Part shown: positions 25,308-39,883 of the stretch, piece by piece
Layout of the letters: each line of letters begins with the position of its first letter
Numbering within the stretch: the first letter of the stretch is position 1
From: Gonocerus acuteangulatus
Lineage: Eukaryota; Arthropoda; Insecta; Hemiptera; Coreidae
Assembly: GCA_946811695.1 (NCBI GenBank)
Contig: OX328124.1
Coordinates: forward strand, 63,129,706 to 63,193,705
Reading direction: 5' to 3'
DNA: 64,000 bases
The notes under the pieces: generated by a model
The model's input: the letters and a program-made list of their open reading frames with translations, nothing else
Told to the model about the DNA's origin: nothing
The model's database searches: none
Program-made: the position numbers and the translations under genes

Positions 25308-28300
25308 TATATATATATATAAATTTTAACGGGGGTCATTTTCGGTGTCTACTAGGTAGGATCGATAAAGATTTGAAGAAATTTTTCAAAAATTCCGTCA
25401 TGAGTCCAACCTCAATAGCTACTTTCCTTCGGAGGAAAGTGCTAAAAAGACTGAACTATAAGATGCCAGGAAAAGAAGGGCCAGAAAGAAGCGAGCCCGA
25501 GGCATGGATGGCGGCTCCATGCATCACCCATCGCCTCTTCAAATATACAATATTTTATTCATTAAAAATGTAAGTGGTTGCTATTGTTTGTATTTAGAAT
25601 ATCCAAGATTGTGTTGTGAGCAAGTTTCAGAGCTATGCTACGTTTGCTATACTCTGAACTCAATGGCAAGTTTGGAATCTTACTTTTAATTTCTTCAGTC
25701 TTTCATAATTCTATTGCCGATCCCAACTGTTTACTAATTTTCCAATTTCAAGTAATATAATATTAATTTTTCTTACGAAGACAAGGTATGGTTGGGATTC
25801 GGCTAGGAGAAAAAAAAACGTCAGACCTTCAGGAAGAAATCTGTACTGGACATTTCGGCTGCACTTTGGCAGCCTTCTTCAGCTAAAAAATATATACAAC
25901 TTATAAGTAAAAAAACAGGCAGAAATGGCGCTAATGGCCAAGATTTTTTGATGCACCGTAAAAAAAAAAAAAAAAAAAAGAAAAGAAAAAAAACAGGCAG
26001 AAATGGTCGTAGTTTATACATCGTGGCAATAAATTTGAACTAATCTTATTTTTAAACAATGAAAATTCGGTAGATAGGTAGTTATTATAGAAAATGTGGT
26101 TTTCGGTAAGAAACAATTAACAAAGGTGTGAAAGTAAAGAACATGTAGAAAGAAATAAGCAAACAGTACAAAAATAACATTATTAAAATTTTATATTATG
26201 AGAAAAACAATATATTCTATAAGTGAATACAATTTATAATAATAAATACACAGATGCGTACCACTAGAGAATGCTTCTGTCTTCCTCCCTCCCCCCTAGG
26301 CATTCTCTAGTGGTACGTATCTGTATTGATTATTATAAATTGTATTCACTTATAGAATATATTGTTTTTCTCATAATATAAAATTTTAATAATGTTATTT
26401 TTGTACTTCTTTGTTTTTTCTTGTCTTCGTATCACTGCAACGGCTACCTATCTCCATCTCTATTAATTTTTCTTTTTCCTACTTCTAGCTCTGCTCAAGC
26501 TGAAGATGCGACTCCATCTTTAAAAGGAGGAAAAACAGAACAATCTGACTCTTCAACCCTTGGTAATAATTCTAAATCTAATGAGCAAAATGCAAAATTA
26601 GAAACAAAACTAGACAACAACAGGATTTATTCATCAGCATGCACAAAGGGCAAAGTAATATTTTTGAAATAAAGAAAAAGAGTTTTTACTGAATAATGTT
26701 ATTGAGAAAAAGTAAAAATTGTTTTTTTTTTAGGTATATTTGAAGAAGGTTGTTGTAAATTCAGATAAGAAAAAGAAACGAACTCAGGTGAAATACCCAA
26801 AGTGTTCTACTTTTCATACTAGAAGCAAAAAGAAAAGTATCCTAATACTTCCTCAGCATGAGCTCGCAAAATTAGCTAGATTAGGTGGTAAAATAGCTGT
26901 AACAGGCTTTAACCATCTTGCTAAGGTCAATGTAAGTAATTAGGCATGTGTTAACAAACTTGTCATAAGTTATGATGGTGATGATAGTTTTTTTTTTTTT
27001 TTTTTTTGTTTTTTTTTACTAGGCCAATCCTCAAGCCTGGCCATATCCTTGTTCAAGGCCAACTTTTAGGACCTGTTGGCTTTATCGGACAATAAGTTTT
27101 AAGAACTTGGCTGCTGCTGGTTTGCAGCTCAGAACGATATGGGCTTGTTTAAAATGGGATGATATGCAGGTAAATGCAATGATCGCTATAAAACTTCAAT
27201 AAAATACATTTCATGATTAAAATATATATTGAATATACATTTATAATAATTATATTTCTGCAGATCAAACCACCTACAAGTGATGGTAAACATCAGATAA
27301 CAACTGAAACCGAAATTATGACCACAGAAATCCTTAAACATAGAAATCTGGGCAATTTTCTTGAAAGAACAGAATATCTTCTCCGAAAAGTTGTTATTCC
27401 ATTAGAGGTTCCGAAAACGATTAGAGGTAAAGTTGTTTTTTTTTTTTTTTTTTATTATTTTTTTTTTTCTGTCAATGGAGTACTTTGCTTGTTAATTCCA
27501 TTAAAAGCCTTTGAGTTATTAGATATACTTATAAATCTGTGCTAATTGATAAATTAGAAAGATTGGTGATTCCGATTAATCATTTCACAAAAAAATATGT
27601 TAAAACAAAATTAACATACAGCGTTGAATTTGCTATTTCTTTATAAAATTACAATATTCCAAATAATATGTGCTATAAAGATTATTATACCCCTCTTTTG
27701 GAATATATTAAAAGAAACAACATTTTTAAGTCCCAAATTTGTTTTCATTTTTGTGATTTCTCATCTCTCTCCCTTTGGCTACTAGTGTTCTAAGAATATC
27801 TAGTACATGTGAACATTTTTATTTATAAGCAGCTCCCTAATTTCTCTGATTTTTCCTAATGCAAATACTAATACAATACACATGTAAGTTTTACCTTTTT
27901 TCCTATTGTTTCTATAAAACTTAGATCAGTTGAAGGAAATCATTATCTTTCTGTGTGGATAGTTCAAAACTTGGTAATTTTTTATTTGTTATCATTTACA
28001 TATATTATTTGAGAATACCTGCCCAAAATAAATAAATAAAAAAACCATTACTTCTTTTCATTACAGTTATGTAATAACTATAATTTTCCTTTAACATTTC
28101 TAGAAGTTCAATCTATTAGAACTGGCCTTCGCAAAAGAAAAAGGGAAGAAGCTCCTCAAAATACTGAACCTCAAGTTTCTGAAGAATGGGTCGACGAATC
28201 AAAGCTGGAACTTTGGGAAATTAAATTATATGGCGAAAGGTAAAATCTATTTTTCTCTGACAATTTTATTGTGTTAGTTGTCTTGAGATATTGGCACAAT

Positions 28301-28328
28301 TGAAGGGTTTGGCATATTAATGGTCTAT

Positions 28329-28394
<66 letters not shown>

Positions 28395-29739
28395 TATAAT
28401 GTTATTCCCTCCAAGCTTAGGGAGTTTATTGAAATTCACGCTTGTTGCTTTTTTTTTATGTATTGCATCATAAAACACAAGTTTCACTAAGTGCTGCTTG
28501 TAATACAGGCTAAATTCCTTTGGAATTTAGGAATAATTCAATCAAACTTATATACTTTCTGTGACTCTCATGTATAATAAGAGATAACAAATTTTAGATT
28601 GGAAAGAGCTGCAGTTCAACAAACAATGGCACGTACAAGAAGTGCTACAGGTGCTCTCCCTAAGGAAAAAGAAAACAAAGTGAATGTGGAGGAAATGAAA
28701 GAAAAACTAGAAGCACAGTTAAAGTTACAACGGGCTGCTCATCAACAACGAAAGGGAGCTGCTGCTGCAGCTGCAACTACTAGTTCTACTGCCTCAGAAA
28801 CTGCAAAGCCATCTCCTCAGCATGTTATTAAACTTGTTCCAAATTCATCAGGTAAACCTTTAAATATTTTAAAATTAAAAATTTAAGTTTATGGCCTAAC
28901 AAACAAGGGCCAATTTGAGAAACTCAAACAAAGGGTACGTTTGACAACTCAGACTTGTCATGTATTTGTTTTGCCTGAGTTACGGATGGCAGTTGAGACT
29001 CGTGTGTACAATGTTTGCCTTTTATGGAAGGCAGGCCTAAGTTGCAGTCTGTTTTTTTTTTTTTTTTAACTGTTGTCAATCACTATGCGACAACCAGATC
29101 TTTAACTTGTATAATTGCAATCTTTAACATATACAATTTTGGTCATGCAAGTGGATTGATAAGTTCAATAATAATTTGTGAAATTTACCTATCGTAATTA
29201 AACTAAATAATAAAATGTAAAATTGTACAATTGAATAGTAAAATGGTGATGAAAAGCATATTAACACTGGAGCACCAAGGCAACGCCATCCCTAGGTGGT
29301 CGGGCATATTCATCCCAAAGGAGACTGGGCCAGCCTAAATAATCCTGCCTTCCCAGCTGTTCTACCTTATTCAGTATCGAAGCATTAAGATTTAGGACAC
29401 AAATGGGATAATACAATCTCTGCAGTACTCATTATTTAAAATAAAAACATGCTTATTTCTGAGCACTAAGGACTTTAAAGTCCTATTTTAAGAACTTACA
29501 ATTTTAAGAATTACAACTTCAATTGAAGTTTGTGATTATTTAAACAAAAACATTTTTTTTAAATGAATGGGTTTCTTAGTTCCCATGTGGCTAGCACATT
29601 GGATTCTCATTCGGAAAATGTGGGTTTGAGTCCCACCCATTGCAGGTTGACTTTTTTGACACAATGAATGTTTAGGAAAGATGGCAACCTGTAGATAGTT
29701 CGTCTCTAATTTCCAAGAAGTCAATGTGCCATAAAATAA

Positions 29740-29777
<38 letters not shown>

Positions 29778-32700
29778 TTGATGTTTGTTTTTCGTCGCTG
29801 GGATGATATTTTTGGATGGAACGGCATTTTTCTCCAGCGGTGGTACTCCTCCTCACTTCTTCCTGGAATATTTCGATGGGTTCATCTCCATCTTCGTCAG
29901 CCAGGTCATTGTTATTTCTTCCTCGGTATAAAAACATAATTTTTACTTAGACTAAATTTTTTTCTAGACAACTAAAAATGTGCTCCAGATATTTCCTGCT
30001 CCATTGTTGTAACATTATTTAAGTACATTGCCTATTTATGAAGAAGAGAACGGTTGGTGAAAGAATTGTAAGTACCTTGTACGACCATAAATAGTAAACA
30101 AAAACAGGAAGGGACAACATTGTTTTTTAAGATAAAAATTAAGTGTTGACTTTTTATGACTTAAGTTAATTTTGTAATGAATGATTGTCATCGGTAATAA
30201 ACTATTTTTTAATGATATACTTTTTAATTGTTGAAACGACCATTCAATGTGGAATACACTTGTTCCCATTCGATGACCGAAGTTAAGTCGGACGTAGCCA
30301 GCCCAGCACTTGGTCGGAGAACTCCCTTAGAAAACCATGTGCCATTGGCAATATGAAAGGGCATTTGACAATTTAAAAAAAAAAAAAAAAATAATTGAAC
30401 TAAAACTATCAAGTTTTACATCAACAGTGTATGCCAAGAGTTTGATAAAATGTATTACTCTTTTTTTATATTAACATAAATAATATTTCTCCTACTCTGA
30501 AATTATTAATGTTCCTCAAAAGTTTTAAATAATTGTGTTAGCATCTCTATTTGAGTAATTTTCAAATTTCTCATAATCTTAATTTCTTTTATTGTATTTC
30601 TATTATAAAAATATTTTTCTTATTATCTTTTTTATAGGTGGAGTTGAAACGTACAAAGTTGTTACAAAAGTTGCTATCCCTCCAACTCCAACCACTACTA
30701 CAAAGAGCTCCCTAACCTCACTCTTGACCAACAATACACCTACTGGCATAAATAAGACCCTGGGCACTCGAAGGATTATAATGACTAAAAGTAACTTCTT
30801 ATAATTTTCTACCAGATATTAATTTTCTGCATCATATCGTCAATACAAATGCAAACTAACAAATGTGAAAATCACCACTTTCAAGAGTGAAAATACTTTT
30901 ATTTATTACTTTGCTTTAGGACAGTCAAATAGTAGGCAGATTCGATTTGACAGTGGTTACATCCTCCTTTCACTGTGTGAACTTAGATTAGAGAGTTTGC
31001 CATCCATCAGTCCAACAGCAATCAGTAAAGATTTAAAATGAAAAATGCGTTTTTTCACATTTGATACTTTGCATTTGTATCGACAATATTATCTACTATG
31101 TTTATTCCAATTAATGATTTATTTTTAAATTATGCAATTATATGCATTTTTTCAATATCTATTTTTGTTTAACCTTTGTATTTGCCTTCTCAAAACAAAA
31201 TAAGTCGCGGATAAATTTTGTTCTGGCACTAACAAGTCCTTGTATCAGGTCATCTATTATATAAAAATGAATCGCTAAATGTGTTGGTAAGCGCAAATCT
31301 CGAGAACAACTGAACCGATTTCGCTAATTCTTTTTTTGTAATATTTCTTGAAGGACGAGGATAGTTCTTACGGAGAGAAAAATTAAAAAAATTGACTGAA
31401 AAAGTCTAAAAACAACACTTTTCGGGTCTTTTTCACTTCCTTAACGCAAATTCATTTTCAAATAAAAACATATGTTCTCAATTATAATATTTTTAACAGT
31501 TAATGTATTTGTATATCTATTATATAAAAATGTGTCGGTAAGCGCAAATCTCGAGAACAACTGAACCGATTTTGCTAATTCTTTTTTTATAATATTCCTT
31601 GAACTACGAGGATGGTTCTTACGGAGAGAAAAAATTGCCCGAAAAAGTCTAAAACCAACACTTTTCGGGTCTTTTTCACTTCCTTAACGCAAATTAATTT
31701 TTAAATAAAAACATATAATATTTTTAACAGTTAACGTATTTGGTTATTTGTATATAAGCTACAAAAATTAAATAAATAAGAACATGTAATCACTAGGTGA
31801 CATTAGAATCACATGTTAATAATGCAATTTAAATTAATTTATATTTGCATTAACGAAGTAAAAAAGACTCCACTTTTCTATATTCCCATACAAAGGATAC
31901 GTAATAATACTTAAAGGTCAATTTGAACTTTAATACCATACCGTAAAGTGTTAGTGGAGGGGTTCTGGGAAGGCAAAACAATTGAGTGACATTAGTATCG
32001 TATAAATATTAATGTCAATATTTGTCAATATTTATACGATGGTAAAATTACTCAAAAAAAAATTGACTATGGTAAAATGTAAATTGTCTGTGGTAAAATG
32101 TCACTTGAAATGTAAACATCTCTTTGCTGTGCATCTAATATTACTAAATCTAAAAGCCGCAAATTTCTATAAAATTACTAAAGTGTTGTGTGTTTGTGAC
32201 GTACTAAATATGCCTCCTATAAGGCGGCGGACAAATTTAGGCAGAAGAACCCGAAATGCAACGCATCAAATTAATTATCAATCTAATCGTGCTGCCCAGG
32301 AACGTGAAGATCGCAATGAACGTGAAAGAATTTGGTTAAGACAGACCCGCAAAGTGTGACATTCGGCTAATAATGGTGCAAGTTTGAATCGAGCTGCTGT
32401 GACTTTATTACAGTGCCTGCAGCTGTGTTGCTATTGGACCTATGAACTCAGTTTGACTATAAAAAAATCCCAGGGCAGTCGTTAAGTGTTTGTGGTATTA
32501 ATCTAGAAAACCCATGTTTCTCGCATGGTCAATTGTATGTTGCCTGTTCCCGTGTTGGAAAACCATCTGCTCTGTTTATTTATGCGTCAGGTAATGAAAC
32601 AAAAAATATCGTGTACCATTAAGTACTACAATAAAAGTGAAACTTAATTTAGAATAAGTAAAAATAAAATGAAATATAATAGGTAGGTATCATAATAAGA

Positions 32701-35349
32701 TATCTGATATTGTAATTTTGATTGTGATTTTTTAGTGACTATTAAAAGAATTTTAGTGTTTTATAATTTTTATTTTTTGACATAATTTAATTGTCGACTT
32801 ATTACGTTTTTTTTTCTTTTTTTTTATCTTACTAGCTGTCCAGGTGTCCCAAATAGCAGAATAAGTATTAAAAAAAAATTAAAGAATTGACTGTTAGGCG
32901 GTACGAAGTTCGCCGGGTCAGCTAGTTTTAAATATATGCTGCCTTCTGCTGAAAAACAAAAAACAAATCTAAATTAGATTTCAATTTGTTTGACATCCTA
33001 AAAATGTTAATATTTAAATTAAATAATTACAACATACTGTTGAATCTATGAGGAAAAAATCTCTTTCTATCTATGAGGGGGAGTTACAAAAGTACTCTTG
33101 CTACATTAAGGATTGACTTAAATAATGCTAAGTGCTTAGGTGCTAGGCTTTTACTTATAAGAACAAAAAACAATATTTCATAGAACAACAAGGTTAATAA
33201 GTTCATGTTATTGAGTTGTTTTTTATACTCTATTAAAATAGCGAAGGAAAACACTTGTTCTTATATAGTTCATTGACAGTATTTTTATTTATTTTCAGAT
33301 CTGGATGGAACAACTAGGGTTGTATCTGGACCAAGTAGTATTCTACCCAAAAGTACTACTTCACATACACCCCCTTCTCAGCAGTCATTGATAAAACTTC
33401 AGTCACCAGGTAGATCTTGCCTTTATATATTTAAAACAAATATTAGATTAAATGAAAATTGAATTCTAGACCCTCACTAGAAAAGGGTGGTATCCTATAG
33501 ATAACTTGTCCTAAAACTCTGTTAATAATAAATGGACATTAACATTTAAATAAACAAAGCAGTTCAATATAAGTGCTAGGGGTAGACAATATTTTCTATT
33601 ATAAATGTCTTGCTTGGCAAAGACATTAACTAAATTAATGTTTTTGTTTTTTTTATTATGAAAAATAAAAATAATGTTTAAATGCAAAAAATATTCGACT
33701 CAGTATAATTAAGAAATATTTTGAGGTTCCTTTATATGATTTACATTATTGTTCCTAATATTTATTCTCATTTTTTCTAGTTACAACTCAGCAAAGAGTC
33801 CAGATTTCTAAAGGCCCCGATGGCAAACTTCAAGTTAAAGGTCTTATGCCTGGTAAGTCCTACTTATTGAATGTAATCGCTGTGCAAATAACCATGCAGA
33901 AATGTAGTTGGATATAACCTGTTGCCACTAAAAAATCCTTTCTTACTAATATTTTGAAAGCCCTTATTTGTTTATTAGTGCTTTGTAGGGGAGGGGTATC
34001 TGCTTTAAGGAGTTCCGTCATTACGTTAATATTTTATGCCTTAATTTATGCTTTTATGAAAAAATGTTTTTCTATTATTATTATTATTATTAATATTATT
34101 ATGAAAGTAATGAATTTGTTCAAAATTTGCTACAGAAATTTTAGGTTTTGCTTTTTTTTTTTAATTTATATATTATAGGTACTCCAACTACTAAGATCAA
34201 GATCATTAGCACGAATAAAGCATTATTATTTTAACTTTAGGGTCAATGCATTAGAAATCACCCGAATTGTATAAAATTTGTTCCTCGGCATTTTTGATCA
34301 TTCTAATTTTTTGACCAGTTATTCCCCTATACTAGGTTAGTTCAAACCTTCAAAAACATTTTCTGGGTCTTTTTTTTTTTTTTTTTTTTTTTTTTTATGG
34401 CCATTTTAAGTTTGCATTTTAACTTCTTTTTGTCCGAAAACAAATTTTATGTAAATTTATCTAACTCTCTTAATTTCATAGATATCAAAACAAAATAAAC
34501 ACTGAAATTATCAGAACGATATGCTCCTGATTTTTGTTCCTGCACTGTGTTTTCTAAATAGTGTGGAAATGACCACACTGTGGATAATGTGTCTCCTGGT
34601 CCAACTATTGACTTGTAACTAAATAATATAATTATTTGTTATTTTATTTTAGTTCTAGTTTGCGAAAATATTTCAGTCCGATAACAAATCAGTCCCATAA
34701 CAGGCCACGAGGAACCTAAGGGGCAGATACAGTAGGTGTATCTGATTCATGACCATACGGCACACAAGATACTATCACGCGGTCAGTACTATGCTCCGAC
34801 CGCCTGATTTTCCCCTTGCTGCATCGGCTGCAGGGTCATTAGCACCAAGGTACCCATTAATAAATTAATTAAATGCTGGGTTGGCCTAGGGACGGTCAGG
34901 GAGGCCGAATCTAACCCATGAGCGAAGTCACCAGAAGATAAAAATCTTTAGTGCTTGCTCGTGATTTGAACTCAGGTCCTCCAGCATATGAGTCCAGTGC
35001 TCTACCACTGAGCTAATCTCGCCCCCCGATTAAATAAAATGTTAGTCAATTTTTCAAAGAACTTTTATGTGTTGTCATCCTCTTTAAAGACTAAAAACCT
35101 AGTCTCAAGAATTATCATATGTAGTCAAATAATAGAGCAACAGACATTTTTAATAGCACAAAGCATCGTGAAAATATTCCCTCACAGTAAACATACTTTC
35201 AATACCACAAAGATTACATTCATTCAACCATAAAATATACCGTATTTCCAGAACTACCAATTCTGGTAATGTACTACCAGAATATTTTCCCCCCTTTTAT
35301 TGCTGTTTGTACTGACAGTAAAGCTCACTAGCAGCATGTTAAATCTGTA

Positions 35350-35415
<66 letters not shown>

Positions 35416-38400
35416 CCTTACGCCATGTCTTCTATTCTAAGCAATAATTGACACAAACATGAAAAATATGGAACTAACCAATTGTACTTGGAATTTTGAA
35501 ATTTCTAACACAATTTTACTATTTTAAGGCCAACAGTTGGTTCAGATGCCTGATGGAAAACTACATGTTTTACATACAACTGCTCCTGTTACAACTGCAC
35601 CTGCTGCTACCACATCAACTGTTGCTACAACAACTGCTTCAAATGGACAAGTGGCAGTTGTCAAAACACCTGTTTCAAAATCAGCTTCTAACAAGCAGGT
35701 TTGTGAAGTTATGTTTCTCTGACATAAACATATAAATATATTTGGGAGAGGGGTAGGGTTCGGACATATATCTTTACACTGTCCTAATGTAATGCTCTCA
35801 GAATCCCTATCTGATGAGCTCAGCTTTTGACAGTGCCCTGTGTTATTGCAGATCTCCCCATATTTATTTATTTCATAGATTGATGATATTTTAATAATTC
35901 AATTTCCTGGGTATTCATAATATTTCTTGGGTCTGGGACATGTACAAGTCCAGAAGTACTGAAAGAAGGAAGTTTATCCTCCTTCCTTGATCTTGGATAT
36001 TCTCCTTACCTTCAAATCGGGCTTTCATTATCAAATTCGCGCCACAATGAACAGGATACTGACTGTACCCGAGCATAGCAGAAATTCTATTAAAAACATG
36101 TTTCTTATTTAATTACTTTTTTTTTACTGAGGCATTAATTTTACTGTTAAATGAAGTAACTAAAAAACAACAATGAACAATTAAAAGCTGAGGAAAAAGC
36201 TAAAAAACTATTGATACCAACACATTCGATACATCAGCACTGAGTTCTTTGACTGTGATCATTCCATTAAACTTTGTTTAAGAAACATTTTTCAGCACCT
36301 TCGGAAAGATAACCTTCCCGTTACCACGACTTTCAATACTATTTTGAATATATTTAAGAAAATATCAACACTGCTCATGTCTGTTTATAACCTTCTTTTG
36401 TTTTCTAATACTATCTCGACACCAGATGTACCTCCTAGACTAATAGGCCTACTAAAAATTATTGTTTTAATATTCCCTGGTACCATGTTGTGGTCTTGAT
36501 TTATATTCGTATATCGCTAATACCAAAACAACCATACGAATATACATCGAACGCCATTAATTAATGACCTTTTCCTTGCCCTAAAATTCTTTTAGGGTAC
36601 ACTAAATTCTGATAACCTTCACACATTTTGTGTGGCTATAGCTATTATTGGCTATTGTGTGGCTACAGGAATTGTAAAGGTGACACAGTTCTTTAATGTT
36701 GGCCTTTTCAATCATTTCCCAACGTAGGATCATTTTCCTTCAATGATTCTAGAAGTTATAACTAAGAAATCTAACTTTATTTGAACTGTTCTTTTAACAA
36801 AATGTGTTATTTTTACTGTATTTGTTTTGTTTTTGTTTTTTTTTTGCATTTAAAAAATATATATTTTTTTCTTGTTTAGATGGTCATCAAACAAGTTAAT
36901 AATCCTGTGGTGCAGAAAGTAAGCAGTGGTAGTACTGTTGTTGTTTCTGGGGGTCAAGTTATTTCTTCAGGCCAACTTGTTGTTCCTGGCAATAATACTG
37001 CTCAGGTAGTTATTATATTTGACATTATAAAATCTGTTATTTGTATTTCTAAATATATACAAGTGTCTCACTTGATATTTTGGATATTACATTTTTTAAA
37101 TGTATAATTTGAAAAAATGATATGCTCACTTATATTTTAACAATAAATTATGTAAAATAATGAAAATCTCTTAACTGATGTCTAATAAATGGAAAGGTTT
37201 ATTTTCAACAAGAGTCAAAGGGTTATAATCTTCTAATAACTAGACACAGGTGGTGTTTAAAAGCTCTTAAGCTTTGGGTGGCTAGAAGTTTCGAATGCAC
37301 TAATATTTATTTATCAATTCAGAGAAACACTGGTGGCTTGCTTATATTCTATCATCAACGCCATGCTGGCCAGCTTTACAACCTGTCCAAATTCCCCTTA
37401 AGTGTTACACCCCTGGCCAAATTTTATTGTACACCTGTTAATTCAGGTTGTATATCTATTATTCCAATGTAAAGACATTAGGATAATTTGGGTACCTAAA
37501 ACTAGAAGAAAACTCCTTTTGAAATGATTTTATTACAAGTATAAGCTTTATAATACTTTTTTCTAAGATTTATTGTGTTAAAAGTTGGCCAAATTTAATT
37601 GTACGCTTAAAAATTAATTCAAAAACATAAAAAAACAATTAAAATACTAGTAATCAATGGCATTACCTTCTAGTTTAATATCATTTAAGACTCTTCTGTT
37701 TATTGAGCAGCACAAATTTTTCAATTATTCTGGCTTTTTTATTTTAATATTGTCAGCTGCTTTTAAAATAGCCTGCCATAATTATTCATCGTTTTGGTAC
37801 GCTCCCTTCTTGTAAACTTCTGCAGATAGTGCTTGCTAATAATTTTCGATAGGATTAAGGTCAGGAGATCGTGCTGACCACTCGCTTGACACACTTGAAG
37901 ACCCAATTCGGACAACCCCTGTTTTGTCACTCGGGAAGAATGAACGGGTGCATTCTCATGTAAAAAATTATAGTTTCCATCTGGGAACACAGATTTCATC
38001 CAGGCCAAGACTTGTTCTCGTAAAAGTGTTACATATATCTGGCTATTAATTCATCCTGAGACTTTTTCTGAGAGAAAATCGCCTGATGCTGTGATTGTAG
38101 GCCAGACATTGACTCCCCCACCTCTCATAGGCCATTTAGGACGGTTAAATGAGATACTAGGACCATGTTCCATATAACTATACTTGTTATCTGGACCATG
38201 TTTAGAAAAATATTTCTCATCGGTGAATACGGTTCCTGTCCAGATGAACTGGTCTAATGTGAGATAATCACGAGCTTTTTTTTACGCAAAATTCCTGATT
38301 AGCGTTGGTAAGAGGATTTTTTTTAGAACTTTTATCCAATTTCTTGCAGAAATCTTTTTACTGTTCTCATGGAGGCAATTAAATTAAGATTTTCCTTGAG

Positions 38401-39792
38401 CTTCCGGGAAGTAACCAGTTCACCTTCTTTAGATAATCGAAGGATTTCTCTTCTTATTATGCGATGTGTTCTTATGTTCCGATCTCCTATTTATTTTTCG
38501 GTTGTGTCCTCTTTTCATTTTTATTCTGTTATAATAGGTTTTTACCATATACACCACTAGTAGTATTAAATTTTTCCGCCACAGTTATGTATAATGATAC
38601 CCGTTCTACTTATTTTTTTACTCGTGACATTAGACCAAATGAATATATTTTGCTTTAATGAAAGACCTGTCTCAAACAGTAGGAAACTTTAAACTGACTT
38701 AATCCATCGGTTTCAGGGTAGATAAGAGGGGTACAATTTTATTTGGCCAAGTTTTGTTTATCATTTTCTGATTAATCCTACTTCTATTCCAAAATATAGC
38801 TAGCAAATATTCTAACCAGGTTATTGACCTTATTATTTGTTTTACATACAATTAAATAGTGATTTCCAATCATTAGAAATTAAAAATAATATCAAGATTT
38901 AATGCTTTGCACTAAAAACAAAGTGTACAAATAAATTTGGCCAGGAGTGTAAAGCCTAAGCAATGCTAATGATGAATTTAAAAAAAAAGCAATGATTTCA
39001 AAGAGTTTCAGGGCTTTTCACGTGGCACACTAGTGAATATCCCTTTTCCCCTCTGACCCAGGTTAAGTTATTTATATATAAACATCAATAAAAGCCAATA
39101 TTTAATTTTGCTCCAAAAAAAAAATATTAAAAATAATAGTTTGTCCTGGAGGAATTGCTAAAACAAAGTTATAACAATTTTTTATAAAAAAGTTTGTTTT
39201 TTGCTATACTAAAAATAGTTTATATATATATGTATATAAAACCTAGTGATTTAACTAATTTTGAAAAACAAATACAAATTGAGGCAGGTGCTATGGAAGG
39301 AAGGATTACACTTTCATCTATAAATTTCTCCTGCAATAGCAATCTTACCAAAAATAAAAAATTGTGGATTTCAGTCAAGTTGTTGAGCAAGAAGTGCAAA
39401 TACCAGACAAAATCTGTCATATTTGTGCTTATTTGTATATCGTTTCTAGTTTCTAGGTTCAATGATTTTTGGCTGTACCTAGATATGTGATTGAGTCAGT
39501 TTTTATTATTATTATTTATATATGGACTCGGAGGGACCATGAAAGTATAATTAATGTTGTTTAGGCAAGATTGATTTTCTTTGTGCTCTGACTAGTTTTA
39601 TTCTTTCGGAATAAGCTCTTATTTTGTCATCAGACCAAGCTCCTTTTAGCGCGGTTCCTCCCTCCCTTCATAGGGAGGAACCCCGCTTTTAAGGTTGATC
39701 TTATGAAACAATCCGGAAGTGCCGACTAGAAAATTTTGCGTTTCAGAACCCCTAGAGACCGAAAATGACGGTGGTTCAAATTTGCATATATA

Positions 39793-39883
<91 letters not shown>

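Larger units (their letters stand above)
31253..32926 (+). mobile_element. Helitron, internally deleted
   Basis: Starts TCTATTATATAAAAATGAAT after an A and ends GGGTCAGCTAGT before a T, with a GGCG / CGCC hairpin just upstream. These are the A^T insertion, 5' TC and 3' CTAGT signatures of Helitrons. The first 250 bp are repeated in tandem. Inside are the start of a Helitron ORF and the C-terminus of the helicase. The Rep domain and most of the helicase are deleted. Confidence 0.85.

Noticed and set aside
29536..29937. 133-codon minus-strand frame (RGRNNNDLADEDGDEPIEIF at its start)
   Set aside because: It runs through a TA microsatellite and the SINE-D body. The first 50 residues might be an old coding fragment, but no family is recognised.
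34179..34235. Possible alternative last exon of Nurf301 after exon 15 (acceptor TATTATAG, then 18 codons GTPTTKIKIIS ... stop)
   Set aside because: The frame fits exon 15, but the peptide resembles nothing in the family, the main path to exon 16 is well supported, and no poly(A) signal is clear. RNA-seq would decide.
36880..36882. Internal ATG at the first codon of exon 17 as an alternative start
   Set aside because: It directly follows a good acceptor and phase 0 joins exon 16; no promoter evidence.
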